A stretch of DNA of 64,000 nt from Nonomuraea cavernae. Lineage in GTDB: Bacteria; Actinomycetota; Actinomycetes; Streptosporangiales; Streptosporangiaceae. This document shows positions 28,646 to 37,178 of this stretch, in pieces; within the stretch, counting starts at the first letter, position 1; each line of letters starts with the position of its first letter. Under the pieces are notes generated by a model. The model saw nothing but the letters and a program-made list of their open reading frames with translations. It did no database searches and had not been told where the DNA came from. A program made the translations under genes and the position numbers. The stretch is taken from positions 1 through 64,000 of the forward strand of contig NZ_BMNH01000021.1 of the NCBI RefSeq assembly GCF_014646355.1, written 5' to 3'.

Positions 28646-29455
28646 ATGAGGATCGGCGTCACGATGTTCACCACGGATCTGGCCATGCCGGTCCCCGCTC
28701 TCGCCAGAGCGGCCGAGGAACGCGGCTTCGCCTCGTTGTACGTGCCCGAGCACACCCACATCCCGATCTCGCGCCGCACCCCGCCTCCGGCCGGGCAGGC
28801 CGAGCTGCCCGAGGAGTACAAACGCACCCTCGACCCGCTGGTCGCGCTCTCGTTCGCCGCCGCGGTGACCGAGCGACTGCTCGTCGGCACCGGCATCCTG
28901 CTCGTCGCCCAGCGCGACCCCATCGTCACCGCCAAGGCGATCGCCACGCTCGACCGCCTGTCGGGCGGGCGCGCGGTGATCGGGATCGGTTTCGGCTGGA
29001 ACGTGGAGGAGATCGAGAACCACGGCGTGCCGTACGGTTCGCGGCGCGCGGTCACGCGTGACCACATGCTGGCGATGCGGGCGTTGTGGCGTGACGAGGT
29101 CGCCTCCTTCGACGGGTTCGAGGCGTCCTGGTCCTGGCCGAAGCCGATCTCCGCGCCGCCCGTCTACGTGGGCGGCGCCGCGGGGCCCAAGCTGTTCGCG
29201 CACGTCGCCGAGTACGCCGACGGCTGGATGCCGATCGGCGGCAAGGGCATCAAGGCCGCGCTGCCGGCCCTGCGCGAGGCGTGTGAGAAGGCCGGCCGGC
29301 CGATGGCCAAGGTGATCCCGTTCGGCACGCTGCTGACGAGGGAGAAGCTCGACTACTACGCGCGGCTGGGCGTCGAGGAGGTCGTGGCCGCCCTGCCCAG
29401 CGCGTCGTCCGGCGAGGTGCTGGCCAAGCTCGACGAGTACGCCCGGCTCATCTGA
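28646..29455 (+). CDS. LLM-class F420-dependent oxidoreductase
   Basis: 269 residues. Bacterial luciferase-like TIM barrel: MRIGVTMFTTDLAMPVPAL, SLYVPEHTHIPIS, LLVGTGILLVAQRDPIVTAK, GGRAVIGIGFGWNVEEIENHG. This is the type seen in F420-dependent oxidoreductases of actinomycetes. The substrate is unknown. ATG 28646 is chosen over one 27 nt upstream because of the AAGGACGG site and family start MRIG. Confidence 0.88.
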   Translation: MRIGVTMFTTDLAMPVPALARAAEERGFASLYVPEHTHIPISRRTPPPAGQAELPEEYKRTLDPLVALSFAAAVTERLLVGTGILLVAQRDPIVTAKAIATLDRLSGGRAVIGIGFGWNVEEIENHGVPYGSRRAVTRDHMLAMRALWRDEVASFDGFEASWSWPKPISAPPVYVGGAAGPKLFAHVAEYADGWMPIGGKGIKAALPALREACEKAGRPMAKVIPFGTLLTREKLDYYARLGVEEVVAALPSASSGEVLAKLDEYARLI

Positions 29456-29466
29456 GCGCCGCCGGC

Positions 29467-29886
29467 GTGAGCGCGCGCGAGCGGCGACCGGCACGGCTGT
29501 GGCAGGCCGGGGTGGCGGCGGCCGGGGTGGCGATGGCCGCCGCCGGTTTCGTGTTCTGGCTGCGCGGCGCCCAGGGGCCGGGGTTGGAGGGCACGTGGAC
29601 CGGGTCGGCCGGTCGGCCGGGCGCCGGGCGGGTGTTTCCGGTGGAGATCCGGCTGGCCGGGGCCGGGGCGACCATGCGATGGGAGGCCGGGCTGCGCTGT
29701 TCCGGCCGGCTCGGCCGCACCGGCAGCGGGTTCGTGTTCACGCTGGACCGGGTCCAGGGCGACCGCTGTGATGGGGGCACGCTGCGGATGTTCCCTGGCC
29801 GGGACCTCGACCGGCTGGTCATCAAGGTGACGCGCCAGGGTGACGAGGATGTGACGTATTCGGGTCATCTATCCCGCCCTTCTTGA
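29467..29886 (+). CDS. Membrane-anchored protein of unknown function
   Basis: 139 residues, GTG start 11 nt after the LLM stop. One N-terminal membrane helix (about 12-33), then an extracytoplasmic domain starting GLEGTWTGSAG and containing FPVEIRLAGAGATMRWEAGL then CSGRLGR. This GxWxG ... CSG pattern resembles the small sensor-like domains at the C-terminus of some actinobacterial Ser/Thr kinases. A PASTA kinase gene follows 100 nt downstream, so it may be a detached sensor or accessory unit. Two cysteines could form a disulphide. Confidence 0.6.
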   Translation: MSARERRPARLWQAGVAAAGVAMAAAGFVFWLRGAQGPGLEGTWTGSAGRPGAGRVFPVEIRLAGAGATMRWEAGLRCSGRLGRTGSGFVFTLDRVQGDRCDGGTLRMFPGRDLDRLVIKVTRQGDEDVTYSGHLSRPS

Positions 29887-29988
29887 CCGTTTTTGTCTCG
29901 TTCGGGTGGCGATTGTCGTGGTCACCGTTGACTCCCGGCCGCCGGTTGCCTTCAGTGGGAAGGGAAGAAGGCGGCGAGGGGAGGGGCC

Positions 29989-31944
29989 GTGCCTATGGCA
30001 CAGCCGCTCAGAACGGGGGATCCGAGGCGGCTCGGGGCATACGAGTTGTCCGGGCGCCTGGGCGAGGGCGGTCAGGGCGTGGTGTACCTCGGGACGAGGG
30101 GTGAGGAGCACTACGCGGTCAAACTGCTGCACGGACCCGTCGGGGACGAGCGGGTGGCGTTCCTGCGGGAGGTGGAGCTGGCCAAGCACGTCGCCCGGTT
30201 CTGCACCGCCCAGGTGATCGAGGCGGGGTTCGACGACGGCCGGCCGTACATCGTGAGCGAGTACGTCGACGGGCCGTCGCTGCAGCGGCACGTCGCGCTC
30301 ACCGGGCCGCCGGCCGGTGGCGCGCTGGAGCGGATCGCGGTCGGCACCGCGACGGCGCTCGCGGCGATCCATCGGGCGGGCATCGTGCACCGCGACTTCA
30401 AGCCGCAGAACGTGCTGCTCGGCGCGGACGGACCGCGGGTGATCGACTTCGGGCTGGCGCGGGCGCTGGACGCGGCGGCGACGGTGAGCGGCAGGGGAGT
30501 GGGCACGCCCGCCTACATGGCGCCGGAGCAGATCACCGCGTCGGTCGTCACCGGGGCCGCCGACGTGTTCTCCTGGGGCGCCACGATGTGCTTCGCGGCC
30601 AACGCCTCGGCGCCGTTCGGGCAGGACTCCGTGGCGCCGGTGCTGCACCGCATCCTGACCGCCGAGCCCGAGCTCGGCCGGCTGGACGGCCGGTTACGGG
30701 AGCTCGTCGAGGCGTGCCTGGACAAGGACCCGCGCAACCGGCCCGCCAGTCGCGAGCTGCTGCTCGACCTGCTGGGCGACCCGGAGGCCGTTCCGGCGGA
30801 GGTGCTGCGCTCGCCGCCGCCGCACATCCTGCGGGTGCCGCCCATGAACGCCTTCGCACCGCCGGACTCCGGGCCGGACCATGGGCCGGTCGCACAGCCG
30901 GAGGTGACCGGCACGCCCGGCGGCTATCGCCTCGCTGGCGCGGCCGGGTCCGCCGGCCACCCGGTTCCCGGCGCCGCCGAGGGGGCGGCGCAGGGGACCG
31001 GGCCGGGGTTGGGTGAGGCGGAGGCGACGCGGCGGACCGGCCGGGCGTTCAACCGGGCGGGGCTCGCGGTGTCCGCCGCACTGCTGGTCAGCGCGGCCGT
31101 GCTGGCCGCGGTGGTGGTGCCGGCGTTCCGCCCGGACGGCCCGCCGCAGGCCGCCGGGCGGCCCACCGCGCTCACGACGGCGCCGGCCGTCACGTCGCCC
31201 TCGCCCGGCAGGACCGCGAAGACGGGCGTCCCGACCCCGGAGCCGCGCGGGTCGTCGTCGTCCGAAGCACCGGCCAGGGTGCCCGCGGCGGTACGGGTGC
31301 CCGCACTGGCCGGGCTGGACCAGGCCGCCGCGATCCGGGCGCTCAAGCGGGCCGGGCTGGTCGCCGGCGCCGTCACGCGGACCGAGTCCGCCCGCGCGGT
31401 CGGGCGGGTGCTGAGCACCCAGCCCGGGCCGGGAGCGCTCGTGTCCAAGGGGAGCACGGTCGGGCTGCGCGTGTCGGCCGGGCTGGCCGTGCCCGCGGTC
31501 GCCGGGCTCCAGCGTGAGCCCGCCGAGGCCGCTCTGACCGGCGCCGGGCTCGCGGTGGGCCAGGTCACCACCTCCTGTTCCGCGCAGCCGAACGGCCAGG
31601 TGCTGTCGAGCGAGCCGGAGGCGGGCAGCCGGGTCGCGGGCGGCGCCCGGGTGTCGCTGGTCGTGTCCCGCCAGGGCGTGCCGGTCCCCTCGGTCACCGG
31701 CCAGGCGCCCGCCGCCGCGCGGGCCGAACTGCGCGCCGCCGGGTTCGCGGTACGGCGGCAGAACCAGCAGGTGATCGACCAGGCTCAGGTGGGCACCGTA
31801 CTGGCGCAGAGTGTCGCGGCCGGCGGCTGCGCCGGGGCGGGCGGCGTGGTGGTCATCACCGTCGGCGTCGCGGCGCAGACCGGCCCCGATCCCACCGAAC
31901 CTTCGGACCCGCCGTCCAGCCCGCCTCCGGAGCCGCCCGCCTAG
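29989..31944 (+). CDS. Membrane Ser/Thr protein kinase with PASTA domains (PknB type)
   Basis: 651 residues, GTG start. Kinase domain about 15-275: glycine loop RLGEGGQGVVY, Lys45 (HYAVKLL), HRDFKPQN (Asp136), DFG 153-155, YMAPEQ. Then a Pro/Gly-rich juxtamembrane region, one membrane helix (about 351-373), a Thr/Pro linker and three PASTA-like repeats (about 428-492, 493-555, 556-620) ending in a Pro/Ser-rich tail. PASTA repeats bind muropeptides or beta-lactams in PknB relatives, so it probably senses cell-wall state. The third repeat is divergent. No phosphatase or division genes are nearby, so it is not the pknB of the division cluster. Confidence 0.9.
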   Translation: MPMAQPLRTGDPRRLGAYELSGRLGEGGQGVVYLGTRGEEHYAVKLLHGPVGDERVAFLREVELAKHVARFCTAQVIEAGFDDGRPYIVSEYVDGPSLQRHVALTGPPAGGALERIAVGTATALAAIHRAGIVHRDFKPQNVLLGADGPRVIDFGLARALDAAATVSGRGVGTPAYMAPEQITASVVTGAADVFSWGATMCFAANASAPFGQDSVAPVLHRILTAEPELGRLDGRLRELVEACLDKDPRNRPASRELLLDLLGDPEAVPAEVLRSPPPHILRVPPMNAFAPPDSGPDHGPVAQPEVTGTPGGYRLAGAAGSAGHPVPGAAEGAAQGTGPGLGEAEATRRTGRAFNRAGLAVSAALLVSAAVLAAVVVPAFRPDGPPQAAGRPTALTTAPAVTSPSPGRTAKTGVPTPEPRGSSSSEAPARVPAAVRVPALAGLDQAAAIRALKRAGLVAGAVTRTESARAVGRVLSTQPGPGALVSKGSTVGLRVSAGLAVPAVAGLQREPAEAALTGAGLAVGQVTTSCSAQPNGQVLSSEPEAGSRVAGGARVSLVVSRQGVPVPSVTGQAPAAARAELRAAGFAVRRQNQQVIDQAQVGTVLAQSVAAGGCAGAGGVVVITVGVAAQTGPDPTEPSDPPSSPPPEPPA

Positions 31945-32146
31945 GGTGAGCGTCGACTCCGCCCTCGCCCACCACCCGCTCGCCCCGGATCGACGGCGCC
32001 CGGTCGAGCCGGTTCCCCGCGACTCGCCGGGCCGGACGTGAGTCCAGGTCCGATGGTCATGCCGCCTCCCCAGGGAAGTCTCCCGCGTGCCGGCGGCGGG
32101 CACGCGCGTGGTGCCGCCCGCCTGGCGACCGCCCAGCGCGTCCGGC

Positions 32147-32668
32147 CTAGATCGCCTGGACCGCTCGGGTGAGCACCTTCTCCACCTGCTCCGCCGGCAG
32201 GTCCACGGTCTGTACGACGCCCCACTGCAGCGCGCCGAGCACCGCCCAGCCGCGCAGCCTGCTCTCGGGGCCGGGCTCGGGGCCCGCCAGGCGGGTGAAG
32301 ATCTCGTCCCGGAAGGTCCTGAAGGCCTCTCCCGGCGAGCCCGGCGGGGCGTCGTCGGCCCCGTTGACGTCCTCCATGACGAGCCGGATCACCGCCCGAT
32401 GCCGCACCATGAAGCGGACCAGCGCGTCGAGGAACGCCGCCCGGCCGTCGAAGTCGGTGCCCAGCAGCGCGAGCATGTCATCGGCGGCGGGGGCGAGCAG
32501 TTCGGCGGCCAGCCGGTCCTTGGGGTGGAAGTGGTAGGCGACGGCCGTCTTGGTGAGGCCGACGGCCGCCGCGATGTCGGCCAGCGACGTGTTGGAGTAG
32601 CCGCGCTCGGCGAACAGCTCCTGGGCGGCCGCCAGGATCCTGGTTCGGGTGTCGTCGGCTGTGGTCAT
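32147..32668 (-). CDS. TetR-family transcriptional regulator
   Basis: 173 residues from ATG 32668 (an ATG at 32686 adds six residues; neither has a strong ribosome site). HTH about 5-50: RILAAAQELFAERGYSNTSL then DIAAAVGLTKTAVAYHFHPK. Divergent from the MMPL exporter; the 20-bp palindrome at 32723-32742 between them is its likely operator. Preceded by about 200 nt without a gene (31945-32146). Confidence 0.88.
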   Translation of the reverse strand: MTTADDTRTRILAAAQELFAERGYSNTSLADIAAAVGLTKTAVAYHFHPKDRLAAELLAPAADDMLALLGTDFDGRAAFLDALVRFMVRHRAVIRLVMEDVNGADDAPPGSPGEAFRTFRDEIFTRLAGPEPGPESRLRGWAVLGALQWGVVQTVDLPAEQVEKVLTRAVQAI

Positions 32669-32722
32669 CGTCTCATTTCCGTACATGCACCGGCGTGGCG
32701 GATACTTGGCGTTCTACCGTAG

Positions 32723-32742
32723 TCCTGTACGACCGTACAGGA
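32723..32742. promoter_or_regulatory. TetR operator before MMPL exporter
   Basis: TCCTGTACGACCGTACAGGA is self-complementary except for the two central positions. It is 24 nt upstream of the exporter ATG and 55 nt from the TetR start. GTACGG also appears as a loose half-site at about 32678. Confidence 0.78.
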
Positions 32743-32765
32743 CGGCCGTCGAGGGGGATTCTGCG

Positions 32766-34979
32766 ATGACGCGTTTTCTGGGACGGCTGGGCGGCTGGTG
32801 CGCACGACACGGGCGGATCGTCCTGGCGTTATGGGTGATCGCGGCGGCGGGCCTGCTGGGCGGCAGCCTGGTGCTCGGCAGCCCGGTCAGCACAGACATG
32901 ACGATCCCCGGCACCAGCGCGCAGCGCGCCCACGACCTGATGCGCTCCGGGTTCGGCCCCGGCTACGCGCCGGGTGGCACCGTCCAGCTCGTGCTCTACT
33001 CCGAGCGGGGACCGCTGACCGACGAGCCCCGCAAGGAGGCCGTCGAACGGACCATCGACCGCCTCGGCGACATGCCGCACGTCGTGAAGGTGGAGACGCC
33101 GTACCGGAGGGGGGGGATCGCGTCCAACCTGCGCATCGGCGTCATCACCGTGCGCATGGAGGGACACGACCACGCCAAGCTCGCCGAGACCACGCAGGCC
33201 CTGTCGAAGGCGGCCGACCCCGCGCGTGCCGCCGGGCTGGAGGTCGTGCCCGCCGACAGCTCGACGCCGGCCGACAAGGAGATCAAGACCGGCCCCAGCG
33301 AGATCATCGGAGTGACGTGCGCGCTGGTGGTGCTGGTGTTCGCGTTCGGGACGCTCGCGGCGGCGCTGGTGCCGATCTTCACCGCGCTGGTCAGCGTCGC
33401 CACCGGGCTCGGCGTCATCGGACTGCTCGGACATGTCGTGGACGTGCCCAAGCAGGCCGGCATCATGGCCACGATGATCGGGCTCGGCGTGGGCATCGAC
33501 TACGCCCTGTTCCTGCTGTCGCGGCACCGTGGCCTGCTCGCCTCCGGCGTCTCCGTCGGCGAGTCGGTGCGCCGGACCGTGGCCAGCTCGGGCGGGGCCG
33601 TGGTGTTCGCGGGCGGCACGGTCATCATCGCGCTGAGCGCGCTCATGCTCGGTGGCTTCCCGTTGCTGCGGACGCTCGGCTGGATCACCGGCATCTCCGT
33701 GGTGACCGCCGTGCTCACCTCGATCACGCTGGTGCCGGCGCTGCTCGGGCTGCTCGGCCACCGGATCAACGCCCTCAAGGTGCCGTTCCTCGGCCGGCGT
33801 CCCGAAGCGTCCGGCTGGGCCGGGCTCGGCGCCTGGGTCGCCCGCCGGCCGTGGCGGGTGCTCCTCGGCAGCGTGCTCGTGCTCGCCGCGCTGGCCGCGC
33901 CCGCGCTGGCGCTGAAGCTCGGGCCGCTCGACGACGGCTACGGCACGCAGGGCTCGGACGCCCGGCGGTCGTACGAGCTGATGGAGGTCGGCTTCGGCCC
34001 CGGCATCAACGGGCCGCTCGCCGTCGTCGCCGAGCTGCCGTCACGGGTCGCGGACACCGACGAGCCCGCCCCGATCGTCGAGCGGATCACCCGCGAGATC
34101 GAGGCCGTCGACGGCGTCGCGCACGTCGCGCCCGCGCAGGTCAACGACTCGGGCAGGTCCGTGCTGGTCCAGGTCGTGCCCGAGTACGCCCCCAGCGACG
34201 CCCGGGCCGCCGAGGTGGTGCGGGACGTCCGCGCGATCTCCGTGCCCGGCGTCACGCTGCACGTCGGAGGGGAGGTCGCCGCCCTGGCCGACGCCTCCGA
34301 CCGGATGGCCGAACGGACCCCGCTGGTCATCGCGGTCGTCGTGCTGCTCAGCGCCCTGCTGTTGCTGCTGGCCTTCCGGGCGCCGGTCATCGCCGTCAAG
34401 GCGGCGCTGATGAACCTCATCTCGCTGGGTGCCGCCTTCGGGGCGCTGGCCCTGGTGTTCTCGATCGGGCTGGGCAGCGGACTCGTCGGCATGGACGCGC
34501 CGGCCAGCGCCTCCTACCTGGAGACGCTCTTCTTCACGGTGCCGATCGAGAGCTACACGCCGCTCATCTTGTTCGCCGTGCTGTTCGGGCTGTCCATGGA
34601 CTACGAGGTGTTCCTGCTGACCGCCGTGCGCCAGGCGTACCAGCGGCACGGCGACAACTCGCGGGCGGTGGCGGAGGGACTCGGCACGACCGGCCGGGTC
34701 ATCACCTCGGCCGCGCTCATCATGGTGGCCGTCTTCGTCGCCTTCATCGCCTATCCGGACCCGCTGGTCAAGACGTTCGGGGTGGGCCTGGCGGTGGCCG
34801 TCGCGGTGGACGCCACGATCATCCGCGGCTTCCTGGTGCCCGCCACCATGGTGCTGCTCGGCCGGCTCAACTGGTGGTGCCCGGCCTGGCTGGACCGCCT
34901 GCTGCCCAACCTGTCGGTCGAGGGCCACGACGACGATCCGGCCCCCGCGCCGCCCGCCAAGGAACTCGTCCGCACCTGA
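32766..34979 (+). CDS. MMPL/RND-family membrane exporter
   Basis: 737 residues. Two repeats of one helix, a large extracytoplasmic loop and five helices. The paired acidic motifs of the MmpL proton relay are GIDYALFLLSRHR (helix 4) and SMDYEVFLLTAVR (helix 10). The start MTRFLGRLGGWCARHGRIVL is typical of MMPL proteins. It probably exports a lipid or hydrophobic compound and is repressed by the divergent TetR. No polyketide or lipid-synthesis gene adjoins it. Confidence 0.92.
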   Translation: MTRFLGRLGGWCARHGRIVLALWVIAAAGLLGGSLVLGSPVSTDMTIPGTSAQRAHDLMRSGFGPGYAPGGTVQLVLYSERGPLTDEPRKEAVERTIDRLGDMPHVVKVETPYRRGGIASNLRIGVITVRMEGHDHAKLAETTQALSKAADPARAAGLEVVPADSSTPADKEIKTGPSEIIGVTCALVVLVFAFGTLAAALVPIFTALVSVATGLGVIGLLGHVVDVPKQAGIMATMIGLGVGIDYALFLLSRHRGLLASGVSVGESVRRTVASSGGAVVFAGGTVIIALSALMLGGFPLLRTLGWITGISVVTAVLTSITLVPALLGLLGHRINALKVPFLGRRPEASGWAGLGAWVARRPWRVLLGSVLVLAALAAPALALKLGPLDDGYGTQGSDARRSYELMEVGFGPGINGPLAVVAELPSRVADTDEPAPIVERITREIEAVDGVAHVAPAQVNDSGRSVLVQVVPEYAPSDARAAEVVRDVRAISVPGVTLHVGGEVAALADASDRMAERTPLVIAVVVLLSALLLLLAFRAPVIAVKAALMNLISLGAAFGALALVFSIGLGSGLVGMDAPASASYLETLFFTVPIESYTPLILFAVLFGLSMDYEVFLLTAVRQAYQRHGDNSRAVAEGLGTTGRVITSAALIMVAVFVAFIAYPDPLVKTFGVGLAVAVAVDATIIRGFLVPATMVLLGRLNWWCPAWLDRLLPNLSVEGHDDDPAPAPPAKELVRT

Positions 34980-34989
34980 CCGGTGCGGC

Positions 34990-35445
34990 CCGATCTCAGG
35001 AGGGTCGCTCGATGCCAAGAGCGAGAATCTTCGGGTTCACGAGTACCTGACCCCGGGTGTGCGCAGGGTCGTCTACACCGATGCGTTCGGGGCCGAGCAG
35101 AACCCCGCCATCCACCTGATCGATCGGCGTCAGCCGTACAGCATTGACTTTCCCGCGGTGCGAAAGGGGCGGGTGGTCGATGGGGACGCCAGCCGTCTTG
35201 ACGTGGTGGCGTATCTGAACGGGCTCCCGTGGCCGTCATCGTGTCGGAGTTCTGGGAGACGGCGTGCCGGCCGACATCGCCCGCGATCTGGTGAGGTCGA
35301 TGGAGCGTGACATCACCACCCACTGGGTCTCCCGAGACGACGTTCGCGCCCATCTCCGCTCGACGAATCAACGTCTCCTCGCCAAACACGGTTATCCACC
35401 GGACATGAAACCCACTGCGAATCAAGTGGCCGCGGCGGGGTCACC
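34990..35445 (+). pseudogene. Type I restriction endonuclease subunit HsdR remnant
   Basis: Pieces of an HsdR protein can be read in three frames. 35011-35220 gives VYTDAFGAEQNPAIHLID and SRLDVVAYLNGLP, and at 35229 the next frame continues VAVIVSEF; this matches the HsdR N-terminal nuclease region (D-IVLFVNGLPLAVIELK in intact enzymes). 35264-35440 in the third frame gives ARDLVRSMERDITTHWV and VRAHLRSTNQRLLAKHGYPP, which is the HsdR C-terminal region. The helicase centre (over 700 codons) is deleted and frameshifts separate the parts. No hsdM or hsdS remains. Confidence 0.72.
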
Positions 35446-35475
35446 CGTACCAGTTGGGGCTACGGAGAGGCCTGG

Positions 35476-36522
35476 TCACGGTGAAATTCCTCCTTCAACA
35501 GGGTCCCAGCCGTCATACGAGACGGCGTCGGGACCGCTCTGGATGCGATGCCAAAGGGTGTTGTCATCGTTGCTGACGGCAAAGACCATGATCGCGCCAT
35601 TCTGCTTGCGTAGTGCGAACGGCTGCCTGACATTGCCGTCGAGGGACTGCCAGTCGGCGAATTGAGCGTTGGGTGCGATCTGCCGACGGTAGAGGAGGCG
35701 ACCATCGGCAGCGATGGCGAAGAGCTCGATCCGACCGTCCTGGTTGTGAATCACGAACGGCTGGCTGACGTTCTCGCCCAAACTGTGCCATTCGGCGTCG
35801 AAGGCTCCGCTGGGTGACGTCTGCCACCGATGCCACACTGAGTGATCGCCCCCTTCGCCGATCGCGAAGACTTCGATCCGCCCGTCCAGGTTGCGAATCG
35901 CGCACGGCTGGCTGATGGTGCCGTTCAGGGATTGCCAGTCTCCGAAGTGGCCGTTGGGCGTCACCTGCGAGCGATGCCACAAGGAGCGATCGCCGCCAGC
36001 GCCTACGGCGAAAAGGATGATCCTGCCGTCTGCGTTGCTGATCGCGAATGGCTGTGTGACGGTGCCGCCCAGGGAGTTCCAGCCGGCGAACTTACCGCCG
36101 GGCGCCACCTGCCATTGATGCCACACCGCCCGGTCGCCGCCTGCGCCGATGGCGAAGAGTTCGATCCGACCGTCCTGGTTGTGAATCGCGAACGGCTGAC
36201 TGACGGTCCCACCCAAGGGTTCCCAGTTGCTGAATTCTGCGGCGTTGGGCGTCATCTGTATGCGGTGCCACACCCCCCGGTCGCCTCCTGCGCCGATGGC
36301 GAAGAGTTCGATCCGCCCGTCCGGGTCGCGGACAACGAATGGCTGGGCGACGGTGCCGTGCAAGGAGCGCCAGGCGTTCTCGAATTCGCCATCGGCTGCG
36401 GTCTGCCGGCGACTCAGCATCGTACCGTCCTGCCCGACGGCGAAGATCTCCACACGTCCGTCCGCGTTGTGAGTCGCGCAGAATTGAGCGATCCTGGCGG
36501 TAGTGGTTGTGGGAGTACCCAT
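35476..36522 (-). CDS. PLL/DUF346-type seven-bladed beta-propeller protein
   Basis: 348 residues made almost entirely of seven tandem 46-49-residue repeats (starting at about 12, 60, 109, 157, 205, 254 and 300). Consensus: QPFAIxNxDGRIELFAIG, then GGDRxVWHRWQ and a W-S-LGG turn. This is the DUF346/tectonin-like repeat of the Photorhabdus PLL lectins, which form seven-bladed propellers binding fucose or O-methylated glycans. The ATG at 36522 has a strong GAGGAGGG site. No signal peptide is visible, so secretion would need another route. GC and codon use are lower than in neighbours, and it lies beside restriction-gene debris, suggesting transfer. Ligand and role are unknown. Confidence 0.82.
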   Translation of the reverse strand: MGTPTTTTARIAQFCATHNADGRVEIFAVGQDGTMLSRRQTAADGEFENAWRSLHGTVAQPFVVRDPDGRIELFAIGAGGDRGVWHRIQMTPNAAEFSNWEPLGGTVSQPFAIHNQDGRIELFAIGAGGDRAVWHQWQVAPGGKFAGWNSLGGTVTQPFAISNADGRIILFAVGAGGDRSLWHRSQVTPNGHFGDWQSLNGTISQPCAIRNLDGRIEVFAIGEGGDHSVWHRWQTSPSGAFDAEWHSLGENVSQPFVIHNQDGRIELFAIAADGRLLYRRQIAPNAQFADWQSLDGNVRQPFALRKQNGAIMVFAVSNDDNTLWHRIQSGPDAVSYDGWDPVEGGISP

Positions 36523-36980
36523 ACTCTTACCCTCCTCGGGCTGTGTCTCGATTGTTCGGCGAGAGGCTGGACGTCGTTTCGAACCCCGACCTGGGACGCG
36601 ATGAGGTATCCAGTGGGTGCGACGCGGATTTGTCGGCTGAATCTGATAGCTGATCAACGGCTGCGCTCATGAAGATGGCGTTGCCGTTTGCTGCCTTTCG
36701 GTGCCGCCAGTTTCAACCGCCAAGCGGGTCCAGAGGGAACCGCCGACGTGGCTGGCGTCTCGGGTATCTATTGACCTCGCTTCATCGTAATCAGGTGAAT
36801 CTCAAACAAGTTACCGACCGGTAGCAAAGGATTTCAGGGAACGATCGGCGCCTCGGCAGGCTCCAGTGGCCGATCGGTGCGACGTGTGGAGAAGCAGGCG
36901 ATCGCCGACGCGGAGGAGCACGGCAGAGGATCGCACATGACCTACTACTGGCTCCCCGACAACACGGTGCTGTGTAGTCC

Positions 36981-37075
36981 TTACGGCACGGAGGTGGAGC
37001 CGTGGCCGGAGCGGCGCCAGGCTGTGAAGCCGCCGTCCAGAGGGCGGACGGTGTGGCCGTGGGCGCGGAGAACCG
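36981..37075 (-). pseudogene. Duplicated 3' fragment of an ArsR-rhodanese gene
   Basis: Reading the minus strand gives LRAHGHTVRPLDGGFTAWRR then SGHGSTSVP and a stop (TAA at 36981-36983). This is nearly the same as the C-terminus of the intact gene at 42528-43175 (LRAHGHTARPLDGGFMAWRR). At the DNA level 36993-37070 matches 42535-42612 at about nine of ten positions. Upstream coding sequence is absent. The gap 36523-37178 holds otherwise only a short uncertain open frame (36877 onward, MRRVEKQAIADAEEHGRGS) without support. Confidence 0.7.
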
Positions 37076-37178
37076 TCTGGCTCACTCAGGGGGGCGGGCG
37101 TGTGGGCACTTGTGTGCCGGTCATCCGCGGTGGGATGGTGTCGCTCGTGACCAAGAGAATCGAGACCTCCTTCCAGCG

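Noticed and set aside
35059..35310. Apparent 83-aa gene
   Set aside because: It is the N-terminal HsdR fragment in one of the three frames of the decayed gene, not an independent gene.
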